From the NCBI GenBank assembly GCA_019455045.1, contig JACFND010000010.1:1-59537 (forward strand): a stretch of 59,537 nt of DNA, read 5' to 3'. Position 1 is the first letter of the stretch. Each line of letters begins with the position of its first letter. This document shows positions 9,575 to 17,916 of this stretch, piece after piece. Source of the stretch: Flavobacteriia bacterium. Its GTDB lineage: Bacteria; Bacteroidota; Bacteroidia; Flavobacteriales; Weeksellaceae. Below the pieces are notes generated by a model. It worked only from the letters and a program-made list of their open reading frames with translations, ran no database searches and was not told the DNA's origin. The translations under genes were made by a program, and so were the position numbers.

Positions 9575-9776
9575 AATGGTTCAACCCGCGTTGCGGGTTG
9601 GTTTGGGATGGCGTATTATCTTTCCCCTGATTTCATCAGGGACTACTAAAGGTTAAACCATTTCGTGGTTCTATATGATATTAACGTTAGCTAATTCAAA
9701 AAATCAATCTGTTTTGACAACATAAAAAAAATCCCAAAGGGATTTAACCATTAGTAGCCCCGGGTAAACACAGCGA
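9575..9776. repeat. Hairpin-rich intergenic repeat cassette (copy 1)
   Basis: The stretch carries short palindromes such as CAACCCGCGTTGCGGGTTG (9582-9600), CCCCTGATTTCATCAGGG and ATCCCAAAGGGATTTAACC, each linked to the words GGTTCAACC or GGTTAAACCA. A similar cassette, in the same order, lies at 21,232-21,475. No reading frame is present. It is one part of the gene-free region 9489-10550. Confidence 0.65.
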
Positions 9777-10477
9777 AGCGAAGTGCAACCCGTGGATAAT
9801 ATGAAAAGACGAGATTATGTTTTGGCGCTGATTTTGGCGCGAAGCATTCCAAAATCTGTGACAAAACATTTGACAATCAACAATGTGGATTTTTTAATTG
9901 AAATTTTCCATAATGAAAATCTGATCTGAAGATCGGTTTACGCCCTCACTGCGTCTGAAGACGCGTGAGAGCAATTGATTTTATTTTTAAGAAATGATTT
10001 CGTGAATTTAAAAAAGAGCTTTGAGCGCTGACCCCGGAGGGGTCGAACTGTTAATAGCCCCGGGTAAACGCAGCGAAGCGAAGTGCAACCCGTGGATAAT
10101 ATGAAAAGACGAGATTATGTTTTGGCGCTGATTTTGGCGCGAAGCATTCCAAAATCTGTGACAAAACATTTGACAATCAACAATGTGGATTTTTTAATTG
10201 AAATTTTCCATAATGAAAATCTGATCTGAAGATCGGTTTACGCCCTCACTGCGTCTGAAGACGCGTGAGAGCAATTGATTTTATTTTTAAGAAATGATTT
10301 CGTGAATTTAAAAAAGAGCTTTGAGCGCTGACCCCGGAGGGGTCGAACTGTTAATAGCCCCGGGTAAACGCAGCGAAGCGGAGTACAACCCGGGGGTTAA
10401 ATGATTAACCAGGATTATGTTTTGGCGCTGATTTTGGCGCGAAGCAATCCAAAATCTGTGACAAAACATTTGACAAT
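9757..10477. repeat. 300-bp tandem repeat, two full copies plus a partial third
   Basis: Bases 9781-10080 and 10081-10380 are identical in every line I compared, giving an exact 300-base period. A third partial copy runs to about 10,477 with substitutions and then stops. Each unit holds an AGCCCCGGGTAAACGCAGCG segment, a 53-base hairpin element (9817-9869 in copy 1), CTCACTGCGTCTGAAGACGC followed by GTGAG, and GACCCCGGAGGGGTC. No gene is visible inside. The identity of the copies implies a recent duplication. Confidence 0.9.
9817..9869. repeat. 53-nt structured hairpin element (further copies at 10117-10169, 10417-10469, 37070-37122)
   Basis: The element has an outer stem ATGTTTTG/CAAAACAT, a conserved internal loop GCGCT/TGTGA, an inner stem GATTTTGG/CCAAAATC and an apical loop CGCGAAGCATT. 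Four copies are in this window. The distant copy at 37 kb lies in the opposite orientation and keeps the same length and loops, with one compensatory pair change in the inner stem. It may be a REP-like or MITE-like unit. No protein is encoded in it. Confidence 0.7.
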
Positions 10478-10501
10478 CTGAAATTGAATCAAAACAAAAA
10501 A

Positions 10502-10527
10502 CCCGACAATTTCAAAAAACTGCCGTG
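10502..10527 (-). terminator. Probable terminator of the thiol peroxidase gene
   Basis: On the minus strand CGGCAG and TTGTCG can pair (two wobble pairs) around TTTTTTGAAA, followed by GG and a run of six T. It lies about 25 bases after the tpx stop. The stem is weak. Confidence 0.4.
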
Positions 10528-10550
10528 CTTTAATTATTATAAAATTATTT

Positions 10551-11171
10551 TTAATTCAATGAAGCCAGCGCCGCCTCATAATTCGGTTCTTCTGTCAGTT
10601 CAGCCACCTGTTCTTCATATACAATCTTTCCTTCCGGATTGATCACGATCACTGCACGGCTCAACAATCCTTTCAGCGGTCCGTCCGCCAGTTCAACTCC
10701 GTACTGATGTCCGAAATCGCTTCTGAAATCAGATAGTGTAATCACATTCTCGATTCCTTCGGCTGTACAGAATCTGCCCGATGCAAAAGGAAGATCTTTT
10801 GAAATCCCAAGAATTACGGTATTACCAAGAGATGCTGCTTTTTGGTTGAATGCTCTGACCGAAGCCGCGCAGGTGCCTGTGTCAAGACTCGGAAAAATAT
10901 TGAGGATTACATTTTTTCCTTTGAAATCACTCAATGATTTTTCTGACAAATCATTTGCAACCAGCGTGAAATCCTCTGCCTGTGTATTGACTGCGGGAAG
11001 ACTTCCGACGGTGTGGATGGTGTTTCCCTTAAAAGTGATGGCTGTGCCCTGTTGATTGTTGTTTTCCATTTCTGTTGTTTTTTCTGTTTGAACTTCTGTT
11101 TTTTCCGGCTGCGGTCTTGAATTGCAGCCGATAATTAGGGCTGCTGCGGCCAGTATAAGAATATTTTTCAT
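10551..11171 (-). CDS. tpx: Thiol peroxidase (Tpx) with a lipoprotein signal
   Basis: An atypical 2-Cys peroxiredoxin of the Tpx family that reduces peroxides using thioredoxin. The peroxidatic cysteine is C101 in SLDTGTCAASVRAFN and the resolving cysteine is C135 in ASGRFCTAEG. Their 34-residue spacing equals that of E. coli Tpx (C61/C95). The usual Tpx is cytoplasmic and about 167 residues. This one is 206 residues because it carries a lipoprotein signal peptide (lipobox IIGC, lipidated C16) and a linker rich in E, T, K and Q, so it is predicted to work tethered in the periplasm. It needs an extracytoplasmic reductant, which I do not see nearby. Confidence 0.92.
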   Translation of the reverse strand: MKNILILAAAALIIGCNSRPQPEKTEVQTEKTTEMENNNQQGTAITFKGNTIHTVGSLPAVNTQAEDFTLVANDLSEKSLSDFKGKNVILNIFPSLDTGTCAASVRAFNQKAASLGNTVILGISKDLPFASGRFCTAEGIENVITLSDFRSDFGHQYGVELADGPLKGLLSRAVIVINPEGKIVYEEQVAELTEEPNYEAALASLN

Positions 11172-11235
11172 TGTAAATAATATTGCTTTGCCTCTGATTG
11201 AGGTTCTGCAAAATTAGTCAAAAAATTACAGACTG

Positions 11236-12198
11236 TTATCTGAAATCGGGATCAAACGGATTTCCGAAGTTGTAACCAAGGCTGAAAAGAATACCGTTTC
11301 CGGCTTCTTTTGCAATATCCGACAGACCTATGTCATACGACATCCCCAGCTTCAATTCACCGATTTTTAGTTTCATCACCGGCGATATGCTCAGCCCCTG
11401 AGAACCGTTTTTGTCGATATCCTGACGATAAGATACGCCCAGATCAACTCCCTGCTGGAAATCTCCAAACGAGAAATGGGTCATCAGATTCAAATCAAAT
11501 TTTCGGGCTGAATTTGAACCGAGATTCATCACTACAGAAGGATCGATATGGATTTTGTCCGAAACATAAATCTGATAACCGACCAAAAAGTTGTACCAGG
11601 TCGGAATCGGTTCCACTCCGTTTGCAACCGCTTCATTGTCAATCAGCGGAATATTGTTGACCGCAACACCGCCGAATGCACCAAAATATCTGAATGAAGC
11701 ACCGAGGTTGAAATAATTCAGATTATAAGTCGGATCATCGAGCAGCGGATCATTGGGGTCATTGACGATGACTCTGTCTTTGTCGAGTTTTTGCTGAAAG
11801 AAATTATAGGACAAACCAAAAGAGAACAAATCCTCCTGTTCATCATCTCTGTATTCTCTTCTCGGATTGATCGGAATGTGATAAGCAGCCGAAGCATTGA
11901 TTCCTCTCAGACTTGACAGACCGTTCTGGTCGTTGAAAAGATAAACACCAAAAGCCAGTCGGTCCACAACGGTGGCATGAACGCTCAATGTCTGAGTGTT
12001 TGGACTTTCGGGCAGATTTGACCATTGATTTCTGTGTGTGGCTGTCAGGCTCAGTATTTCGGGATCCTGGCCAGCGTATGAAGGGTTGATCAAATACGGA
12101 TCACTTACCAGATAATGATTGTAAAACGGCATCCCTTCCTGAGAAAATAATTGTACGGATACGAATACAAGGATTACAGTAAATAAATTTCTTCTCAT
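11236..12198 (-). CDS. PorP/SprF-family type IX secretion membrane protein
   Basis: This 320-residue outer-membrane beta-barrel protein has a signal peptide (RRNLFTVILVFVSVQLFSQ) and the family start EGMPFYNHYLVSDPYLINPSYAG. It continues with alternating strands to a terminal strand LFSLGYNFGNPFDPDFR. PorP/SprF proteins work with T9SS to export or anchor type B cargo such as SprB. It follows the type B cargo gene at 12505-15747 on the same strand, the usual pairing, although a terminator lies between the two genes. Partner assignment is therefore inferred from position. Confidence 0.92.
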   Translation of the reverse strand: MRRNLFTVILVFVSVQLFSQEGMPFYNHYLVSDPYLINPSYAGQDPEILSLTATHRNQWSNLPESPNTQTLSVHATVVDRLAFGVYLFNDQNGLSSLRGINASAAYHIPINPRREYRDDEQEDLFSFGLSYNFFQQKLDKDRVIVNDPNDPLLDDPTYNLNYFNLGASFRYFGAFGGVAVNNIPLIDNEAVANGVEPIPTWYNFLVGYQIYVSDKIHIDPSVVMNLGSNSARKFDLNLMTHFSFGDFQQGVDLGVSYRQDIDKNGSQGLSISPVMKLKIGELKLGMSYDIGLSDIAKEAGNGILFSLGYNFGNPFDPDFR

Positions 12199-12449
12199 AT
12201 TTTTCTTTCTCTTTGTCTAAACGCTAATATCACCAATATATTTTAAAACACACCCAATTTTTGGCGCGCTGCCGGAAAGGACTGATTCTATTGGTTTGAA
12301 AAAGGTTTAAAAATCATTTCAAAATTATTCCGGTTTCGAATCTACAAAGATTTTTCGAAACCAATCAAAATTATTTTGTTTCGGATCATTAAAAAAGCTT
12401 TTGAGCTCGGCTTCAATCCGGTCTAATCTGCTGTTCACCCGAAAGAAAA

Positions 12450-12477
12450 AAGGATCTGCCGACTCCGACAGATCCTT
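12450..12477 (-). terminator. Strong terminator after the type B T9SS cargo gene
   Basis: On the minus strand AAGGATCTG (12477-12469) pairs with CAGATCCTT (12458-12450), followed by a T run. It lies 28 bases after the cargo-gene stop. The rest of the gene-free stretch 12199-12504 shows nothing recognisable. Confidence 0.85.
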
Positions 12478-12504
12478 AATATTTATTTTAAATATTAACA
12501 ATAA

Positions 12505-15500
12505 TTACTGGTTTCTTACCGAAATATGACCCACAAATTTCTGTGCCGGTGTCAGTTCGGTTTCCGGAATCTGTATGATGTACCAGTAATCGTCCGAAGG
12601 AACAACCCTGCCCATATATTTTCCGTCCCATTCATATCCGGATTCAAGCTTCCTGTCCACAAATACTTTACCGTAACGGTCAAATATTTTGATGGTCGCT
12701 CCTTTGTAGGCCTGAATTCCTCTGATCATCCAGGTATCGTTGATTCCGTCACCGTTTGGCGAAATAAAGTTCGGTACCGCCAGTATTGCAACCTCTGTTT
12801 TTGCGGTCATACAGCCGGATGACCTTACCCAAACCGTATAAACTTCACCCGGAACCAGATTCGGGAACTGGTTGCTCGACTGCCAGAAAATTCCGTCAAG
12901 CGAATATTCAAGCGGACCTTCGCCATTGTTGGTCGCACCGATGTTCAGATCATTTCCGCTGATCTCGATCTGTGTAATAACGGGGGTTGCCGGCAGATTG
13001 ACAGTCAGGGTTCTCACATCGCTGGCACAGCCAAACGGACTGTGTGCAATCACTGTATATGTTCCGATGTCTGTAATCACAATGGTCGGTCCGTCAACCG
13101 TACTTCCGTTGCTGAGCGTCCATTGGAAGATCGCATCCGGATCATCACTGGTCGCAGTCACTTCATATTCGTCATCCGGACAAAGTCTGATCAAAGGTTC
13201 CGGAATTTCGATCAATGGCAATGGATGTCTCAACAATGTAATTTCAACAATCGCAGGACAAAAATCGCCGGCTTCAATTCTGACAAATACAGAGTTCTGA
13301 TTTGAAGCCGGATTGAAATTCTGAGCATTGACAATCAGATTGGTATCGTTTTGTGCATTGTTCAGATTGTTGTAATATCCGAATTGGACACCGGTCACAC
13401 CGCTGATCTGTGCTTCGAACTGTGTCAGATCGATTGAATCGCCCTGACAGAATTCGATCGGACCAAAAGGACCGCTGTTGTGCTGAACCGTTTCACCTTT
13501 ATCAAATGTAATCGGCACCACATCAGATCTGCATCCCTGTCCGCTGGTTCCTGCCGCATAAATCGTAGCCGGAAGCACAGTGAACTGATAATCATTCAGC
13601 TGTCCGGTCGGAATCGGAATATCATTGTTGTAATCCGCCATTGAAGCATAATAAGTATAGGCGATGCCTGTACCTCCACCTAGCAGCTGATTCAGCGTGT
13701 TCAGATTTGTATGATAGATTCCGTCAAAATCATCGTCACAAAGCAATTGAGGAACCACCGAATTCAATACCGGTTTCTCATAAATCTCAATGGTCAGCAC
13801 CAGATCGTTTGAACATTGTCCGCTATCGGGTATAAATGTATAATTGAATACACCCGGCGTACCGGTATCAATCACCGAAGGCGACCAGACACCCGTAATT
13901 CCGTTGCCGGCGGTTGTCGGCAGCAGCTCAGGTGTTTCGTACTGACAATATGAATTCGGAAGACTGAATTCAGCGATGATTTCAGGACTGATCACCACCT
14001 GTATGGTCACCGGTTCCGAACATTCCATATCGGGTGTAAAGGTATAATCAAAAGTTCCCGGTGTTGTGGTATCGATCACTGCCGGCTGCCAGTTTCCGGT
14101 AATGCCTTCGTTTGGCTGAGGCAGAGCGGGTGGTGTCGAATACTGACACAATTCGGGTACATCTGCAAAAGTCGGAATGATGTAGGCTTCCACTTCTATC
14201 TCGATTGAGAATGTTTCGACACATCCTTCACCCGAAGGTGTAAACACATAGGTCTGCGTTCCGACCACCGAAGTATCGACCTGAGCAGGTACCCAGGTTC
14301 CGGGATAGTCATTGTCAGAGACAGTCGGAAGATCTATGATTTCTGTTCCCTGACAGTAATGATCGGGCAGTGTGGTAAATTCCGGATCAATTTTTTCAAG
14401 TATGGTAATGTCCATCACATATACCTCCGAACATGTATTATCGGGTGTATAGGTATACTGGAAAACACCCGGCGTACTTGTATCTATGACCGCCGGCGAC
14501 CAGGTTCCGCCCACATTTGGCGAAGGATTGGGCAAAGGCGGCGGTGTGTCGAACTGACAAATCGGTTCGACCGGCTGAAAAGTCAGATCGATCATCGGGA
14601 GAATCACAACTTCAACCTGAACAGGCACTGTAGCGCACTGACCCGGATCGGGTGTAAATGTATATGTAGCCGTATTGAACGGATCAAAAACCGGCGTCCA
14701 GGTTCCTGTCACCCCTTCAATTGACTGGGGCGGCAGCGGACTGTCCATACCGGGACACTGAGGCGGAATCGGTGCAAAAGTCGGCACATCGCTTGGCGGC
14801 AGACATGGCCCAACAATGACCGGTTTTCGTTCGCAGCCTTGTCCATCCGGACAGCAGGATGCGTAAATAATGGCTCCCTGCGGACAGGCCTGTCCGGGAG
14901 GATCCCAATAAAACGGTGAACCGGTTCCAAGCAGTACGCCTCCCGATGCCGAGCTCCACCAGGTAACATCATCACCTGATCCGCATTCTGCTTCGAGCAC
15001 TGCAATATAATTGAGCTGTGAACCTCCGTTCAAACATTCTGTAATCACTTCGGGATTTGCCGGACCTGATTCAAACAGCGGAATTTCGGATTCTATTGTA
15101 TTGATCGAAAAACTCACTGTATTGGTCAGCACATCCGGGATTGACCAGCAGCCGGTATTTCCGTCAGAACTTCCGCTCAGCGAAAAGAAAGTTGTCTCTG
15201 TTTCCACACGGCTGTTGCAAAAGGTCATATCAAAACCGATTGTAAAAGGAGTGCTGCAGTCCATCGACGACTGTCCGTAATTGTTGGACGGATCTCCGTC
15301 ATTGTTCGGATGTCCCGAACAGCATGAATTTCCAGTAGTTCCGTCATAATAGAATCCTACACCTCCTGTATCTCCTGCAGAACATGGCGCTCCTGTACAG
15401 GATGTCTGAGCAATCCACCCGCCCGGCAGATTCACATTGGTTACTGTAATATTTTCTCCCTCGGGAAAAAAGAATCCGTGCGGCCAGTTGGCACCCGGGT

Positions 15501-15747
15501 GGTCATATCTTAAATTTGACATAATGATCCTCAGGGTTGTAAAACCGCAGGGATCAGTAATCTGCAAATTTCCATTCACTACAGCGCTACCGTCAGAAGT
15601 AAGCATCTGCGCCGTTATCGTCGGATCGCCACCACTGCAGGCTGCAAAGTTACCGGTCCTGGTAATATTGGAAACGGTAATAAAGTCCTGTGAAAACAGC
15701 CAGGGCGAGATGACCGCCGACAGTATGAAAAGGTATTTTTTCAACAT
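12505..15747 (-). CDS. Secreted repeat protein with type B T9SS sorting domain
   Basis: This 1080-residue secreted protein starts with a signal peptide (LKKYLFILSAVISPWLFSQ). The N-terminal 310 residues are cysteine-rich. Residues about 320-660 hold five to six modules of about 75-80 residues with the pattern C-Q-x-PP-x-LP, G-x-W-x-P, DT-x-x-PG, Y-x-FTPD and a final Cys, an Ig-like adhesin-type repeat. The last 90 residues (FISPNGDGINDTWMIRGI, then IFDRYGKVF, WDGKYMGR, YWYII) form the gliding-motility-associated C-terminal domain that directs type IX secretion. The neighbouring PorP/SprF gene probably serves its export. A surface adhesin role is inferred from domain type. Confidence 0.9.
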   Translation of the reverse strand: MLKKYLFILSAVISPWLFSQDFITVSNITRTGNFAACSGGDPTITAQMLTSDGSAVVNGNLQITDPCGFTTLRIIMSNLRYDHPGANWPHGFFFPEGENITVTNVNLPGGWIAQTSCTGAPCSAGDTGGVGFYYDGTTGNSCCSGHPNNDGDPSNNYGQSSMDCSTPFTIGFDMTFCNSRVETETTFFSLSGSSDGNTGCWSIPDVLTNTVSFSINTIESEIPLFESGPANPEVITECLNGGSQLNYIAVLEAECGSGDDVTWWSSASGGVLLGTGSPFYWDPPGQACPQGAIIYASCCPDGQGCERKPVIVGPCLPPSDVPTFAPIPPQCPGMDSPLPPQSIEGVTGTWTPVFDPFNTATYTFTPDPGQCATVPVQVEVVILPMIDLTFQPVEPICQFDTPPPLPNPSPNVGGTWSPAVIDTSTPGVFQYTYTPDNTCSEVYVMDITILEKIDPEFTTLPDHYCQGTEIIDLPTVSDNDYPGTWVPAQVDTSVVGTQTYVFTPSGEGCVETFSIEIEVEAYIIPTFADVPELCQYSTPPALPQPNEGITGNWQPAVIDTTTPGTFDYTFTPDMECSEPVTIQVVISPEIIAEFSLPNSYCQYETPELLPTTAGNGITGVWSPSVIDTGTPGVFNYTFIPDSGQCSNDLVLTIEIYEKPVLNSVVPQLLCDDDFDGIYHTNLNTLNQLLGGGTGIAYTYYASMADYNNDIPIPTGQLNDYQFTVLPATIYAAGTSGQGCRSDVVPITFDKGETVQHNSGPFGPIEFCQGDSIDLTQFEAQISGVTGVQFGYYNNLNNAQNDTNLIVNAQNFNPASNQNSVFVRIEAGDFCPAIVEITLLRHPLPLIEIPEPLIRLCPDDEYEVTATSDDPDAIFQWTLSNGSTVDGPTIVITDIGTYTVIAHSPFGCASDVRTLTVNLPATPVITQIEISGNDLNIGATNNGEGPLEYSLDGIFWQSSNQFPNLVPGEVYTVWVRSSGCMTAKTEVAILAVPNFISPNGDGINDTWMIRGIQAYKGATIKIFDRYGKVFVDRKLESGYEWDGKYMGRVVPSDDYWYIIQIPETELTPAQKFVGHISVRNQ

Positions 15748-15785
15748 TTAGTAAAGTTTTGTGATGTGTTAATCAAAATCATTTT

Positions 15786-16199
15786 TTACAAAGTCCCGTT
15801 CGTTACATAGTTCTGAAGAATCGGAAGTATGGGTCCGTACTTATCATTATTTGAATGATTCAGATAATGATTGCAGATAAACTTCTTGTCTTCAGGACTT
15901 ATCCTTTCATTGTACAGGACTTTCAAAACTGAAGCTCTCATCCAAGTGAGTTTGGAGTGAATTTGAGGGTCTTCCTGTACCGCATCCAGCATACTTTCCA
16001 CATTTGCAGGCAATACTGTTGATTCACTGTTGGAAATCAAAAATTGCAAATGATCGATTAATTCATTTCCCTGAAAAGATTTTGACGCATCAAACACCAG
16101 ATAATCTCCTCCATGTCCTGTATTTGAATTCAGATTTTGTGAAAAACCGAAACCCGAAATCAAAAACAGCAGCGGGATCATTCTCCGAATCTGCTTCAT
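15786..16199 (-). CDS. Hypothetical secreted protein
   Basis: This 137-residue protein starts at the ATG at 16199, which yields a signal peptide (MKQIRRMIPLLFLISGFGFSQ). An upstream in-frame ATG at 16226 would add nine residues before it. The mature part looks mostly helical (NELIDHLQFLISNSEST, ESMLDAVQEDPQIHSKLTWMR). I recognise no family. It lies 38 bases upstream of the type B cargo gene on the same strand with no terminator between them, so it probably shares its transcript and may relate to its export or function. Confidence 0.65.
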   Translation of the reverse strand: MKQIRRMIPLLFLISGFGFSQNLNSNTGHGGDYLVFDASKSFQGNELIDHLQFLISNSESTVLPANVESMLDAVQEDPQIHSKLTWMRASVLKVLYNERISPEDKKFICNHYLNHSNNDKYGPILPILQNYVTNGTL

Positions 16200-16756
16200 T
16201 TTTCTGTCAAATTTTGGTAAATGCATAATAAATTTTTTAAAATTAAAACCAACCTATATTAAAACTATCAAATATAAAAATAATTGTTAAACTATTGTGA
16301 AGCCAAAGAAAATAATCCGCAGATGAAATGTTGGGTGTGTGGCGTCGGATGCGGGGTGTATATGAGGATGGAGGCCGGAAGATGGAGGATGGAGGTCGTG
16401 GCGTTTAACAACTTAAATTTACCAAAACCTCTAATGAGAACCTTGTCAAGCTTATTTTCACTCTGAAGTTTAAGCTTGACAAGGTTTTTTCAAAGGACAA
16501 AGAAGTCAATTTTCTAAAGGCAGAAGTTAGAAATTAGAGGTTAGAAGTTTTTTAATCTTTTTTTTCGATTAAAAACGGTCAACGTATTTCAGGCATTGAC
16601 AATGAGTAATTAGTAAAAAAACTTTTTCTAACTTCTAACTTCAAAATTCTAACTTGAAACCTGAAACCTGAAACAAAAAAAACATGATACAACCCTACTC
16701 TATACATTTATACTCTATACATTTTTACAATATACATTTATACAATATACATTCCC
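16200..16756. other. Gene-free region with hairpin and simple repeats
   Basis: No convincing gene is present. At 16439-16486 a perfect 15-bp stem (AACCTTGTCAAGCTT / AAGCTTGACAAGGTT) with an 18-base loop is followed by a T run on the plus strand, although no plus-strand gene precedes it. At 16526-16560 and 16613-16655 runs of GAAGTTAGAA and TTCTAACTTC form a long imperfect inverted repeat. At 16642-16675 the word GAAACCT repeats. At 16697-16752 the word TACTCTATACATT / TACAATATACATT repeats in tandem. Confidence 0.6.
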
Positions 16757-17899
16757 TTACCGTCTTCTTGGCGGTCCGGCAGTACCATCCTCAAGATCAG
16801 TATTAAAAATCTTAACCTTGTCTCCTGCTTTCAGACCGGCGGTCACCTGAGTATAAACTCCGTCAGAAATCCCGAGTTTCAGCATTTTTTTCTGATAAAC
16901 CGGCTGATCATACTTTTCGGTTCCGGGTTTTAAGATTTCAACATAAGGCTCGCCTTTGTCGTCATATCTGATATGTGCAGTTTCAATCGACAATGCATCT
17001 TTTGCTTCTGACAGTATCACTTCAGCGTTTGCACTGTAATTTGCCCTCAGAAATATATCTTCTTTGAGTTTGACATCCGCCTTGATTTCAAACTGGACAA
17101 TACCGTTGTTTTCCTCACCCGAAGGCGAAATAAAACTGAGTACACCTTCAAATTTCTCATCCGGCAAAGCGCCTATGGTCACCGAAATCGGCATTCCTTC
17201 TTTTAATTTCCCGACGTCCGCTTCATCTGCTTTTCCTTCAAAGATCATCTGTTTCACATCTGCCATGGTCGCAATGGTGGTACCGGTGCTGAAGTTGTTG
17301 ATCTCCTGAACCATATTCCCGATTTCGACCGGAATGGTAAGGATCATACCCGAAATGGTCGCACGAATCTGAGTGGTTGCATAATTTTCAAGTCCGGGTG
17401 CAACACCTGTCTGTGCAATCCTGTAATTGCTCTCCGCCTCTTTCAGATTTTGCTGTGCCATCCTGTAACTCGTCAGCGCATTGTCATAATCCTGTTTTGG
17501 AACCACCCCCTGTTCATAAAGTGATTTGGTTCGGTTGAACTGTATCTCTTCGTTGCTGAGTGTGATTCTGGCCGAATTGATCTGCTGCTGAGCCGAATTC
17601 AGACTGCTCACACTTGGAATTACTTTCAATGTTGCAATCAGATCACCCGAATTCACCACATCCCCTTCTTTGACATGAATCTGTGAAATCACACCCGAAA
17701 TATTCGGTTTGATCTCAATCAGCTCTCTCGGTTTCACAGAACCTGTAGCAACTGCCTTGGTTACAATATCCCGTTTGACCACATCTGCAGTTTCATATTT
17801 GTCAAGTTCCTTGGTGCTGGTTTTGTACATATAGCCGATGGCAAGTACAACCGCCAGTATAAAGCCGATGATCAGCAGAATTTTTAAACCTTTTTTCAT
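16757..17899 (-). CDS. MacA-like periplasmic adaptor (HlyD/RND-MFP family)
   Basis: This 380-residue membrane-fusion protein links an inner-membrane ABC exporter to an outer-membrane channel. It has one N-terminal membrane anchor (ILLIIGFILAVVLAIGYMY). A lipoyl/barrel-sandwich half-motif SGVISQIHVKEGDVVNSGDLIATL lies at about 69-92, and a helical hairpin at about 105-170 (QQINSARITLSNEEIQFNRTK and onward) precedes the second half-motif and a beta-barrel domain. It is the last gene of the operon ATPase - permease - permease - adaptor. No TolC-type gene is next to it, so an outer-membrane partner must come from elsewhere. The substrate is unknown. Confidence 0.88.
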   Translation of the reverse strand: MKKGLKILLIIGFILAVVLAIGYMYKTSTKELDKYETADVVKRDIVTKAVATGSVKPRELIEIKPNISGVISQIHVKEGDVVNSGDLIATLKVIPSVSSLNSAQQQINSARITLSNEEIQFNRTKSLYEQGVVPKQDYDNALTSYRMAQQNLKEAESNYRIAQTGVAPGLENYATTQIRATISGMILTIPVEIGNMVQEINNFSTGTTIATMADVKQMIFEGKADEADVGKLKEGMPISVTIGALPDEKFEGVLSFISPSGEENNGIVQFEIKADVKLKEDIFLRANYSANAEVILSEAKDALSIETAHIRYDDKGEPYVEILKPGTEKYDQPVYQKKMLKLGISDGVYTQVTAGLKAGDKVKIFNTDLEDGTAGPPRRR

Positions 17900-17916
17900 T
17901 TTCTCATTAAATTTTT

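Noticed and set aside
9757..10477. Tandem repeats considered as a CRISPR array
   Set aside because: Unit length is 300 bases with no unique spacers between identical short repeats, and no cas genes are near.
12262..12290. TTTTTGGCGCGCTGCC considered as a fifth copy of the 53-nt hairpin
   Set aside because: Only the first about 12 bases match; the stems and internal loop are absent.
16284..16466. Plus-strand reading frame of 60 codons
   Set aside because: Composition is simple-repeat DNA (GGATGGAGG, RMEAGRWRME), it ends inside a hairpin, and it has no domain. Treated as chance.
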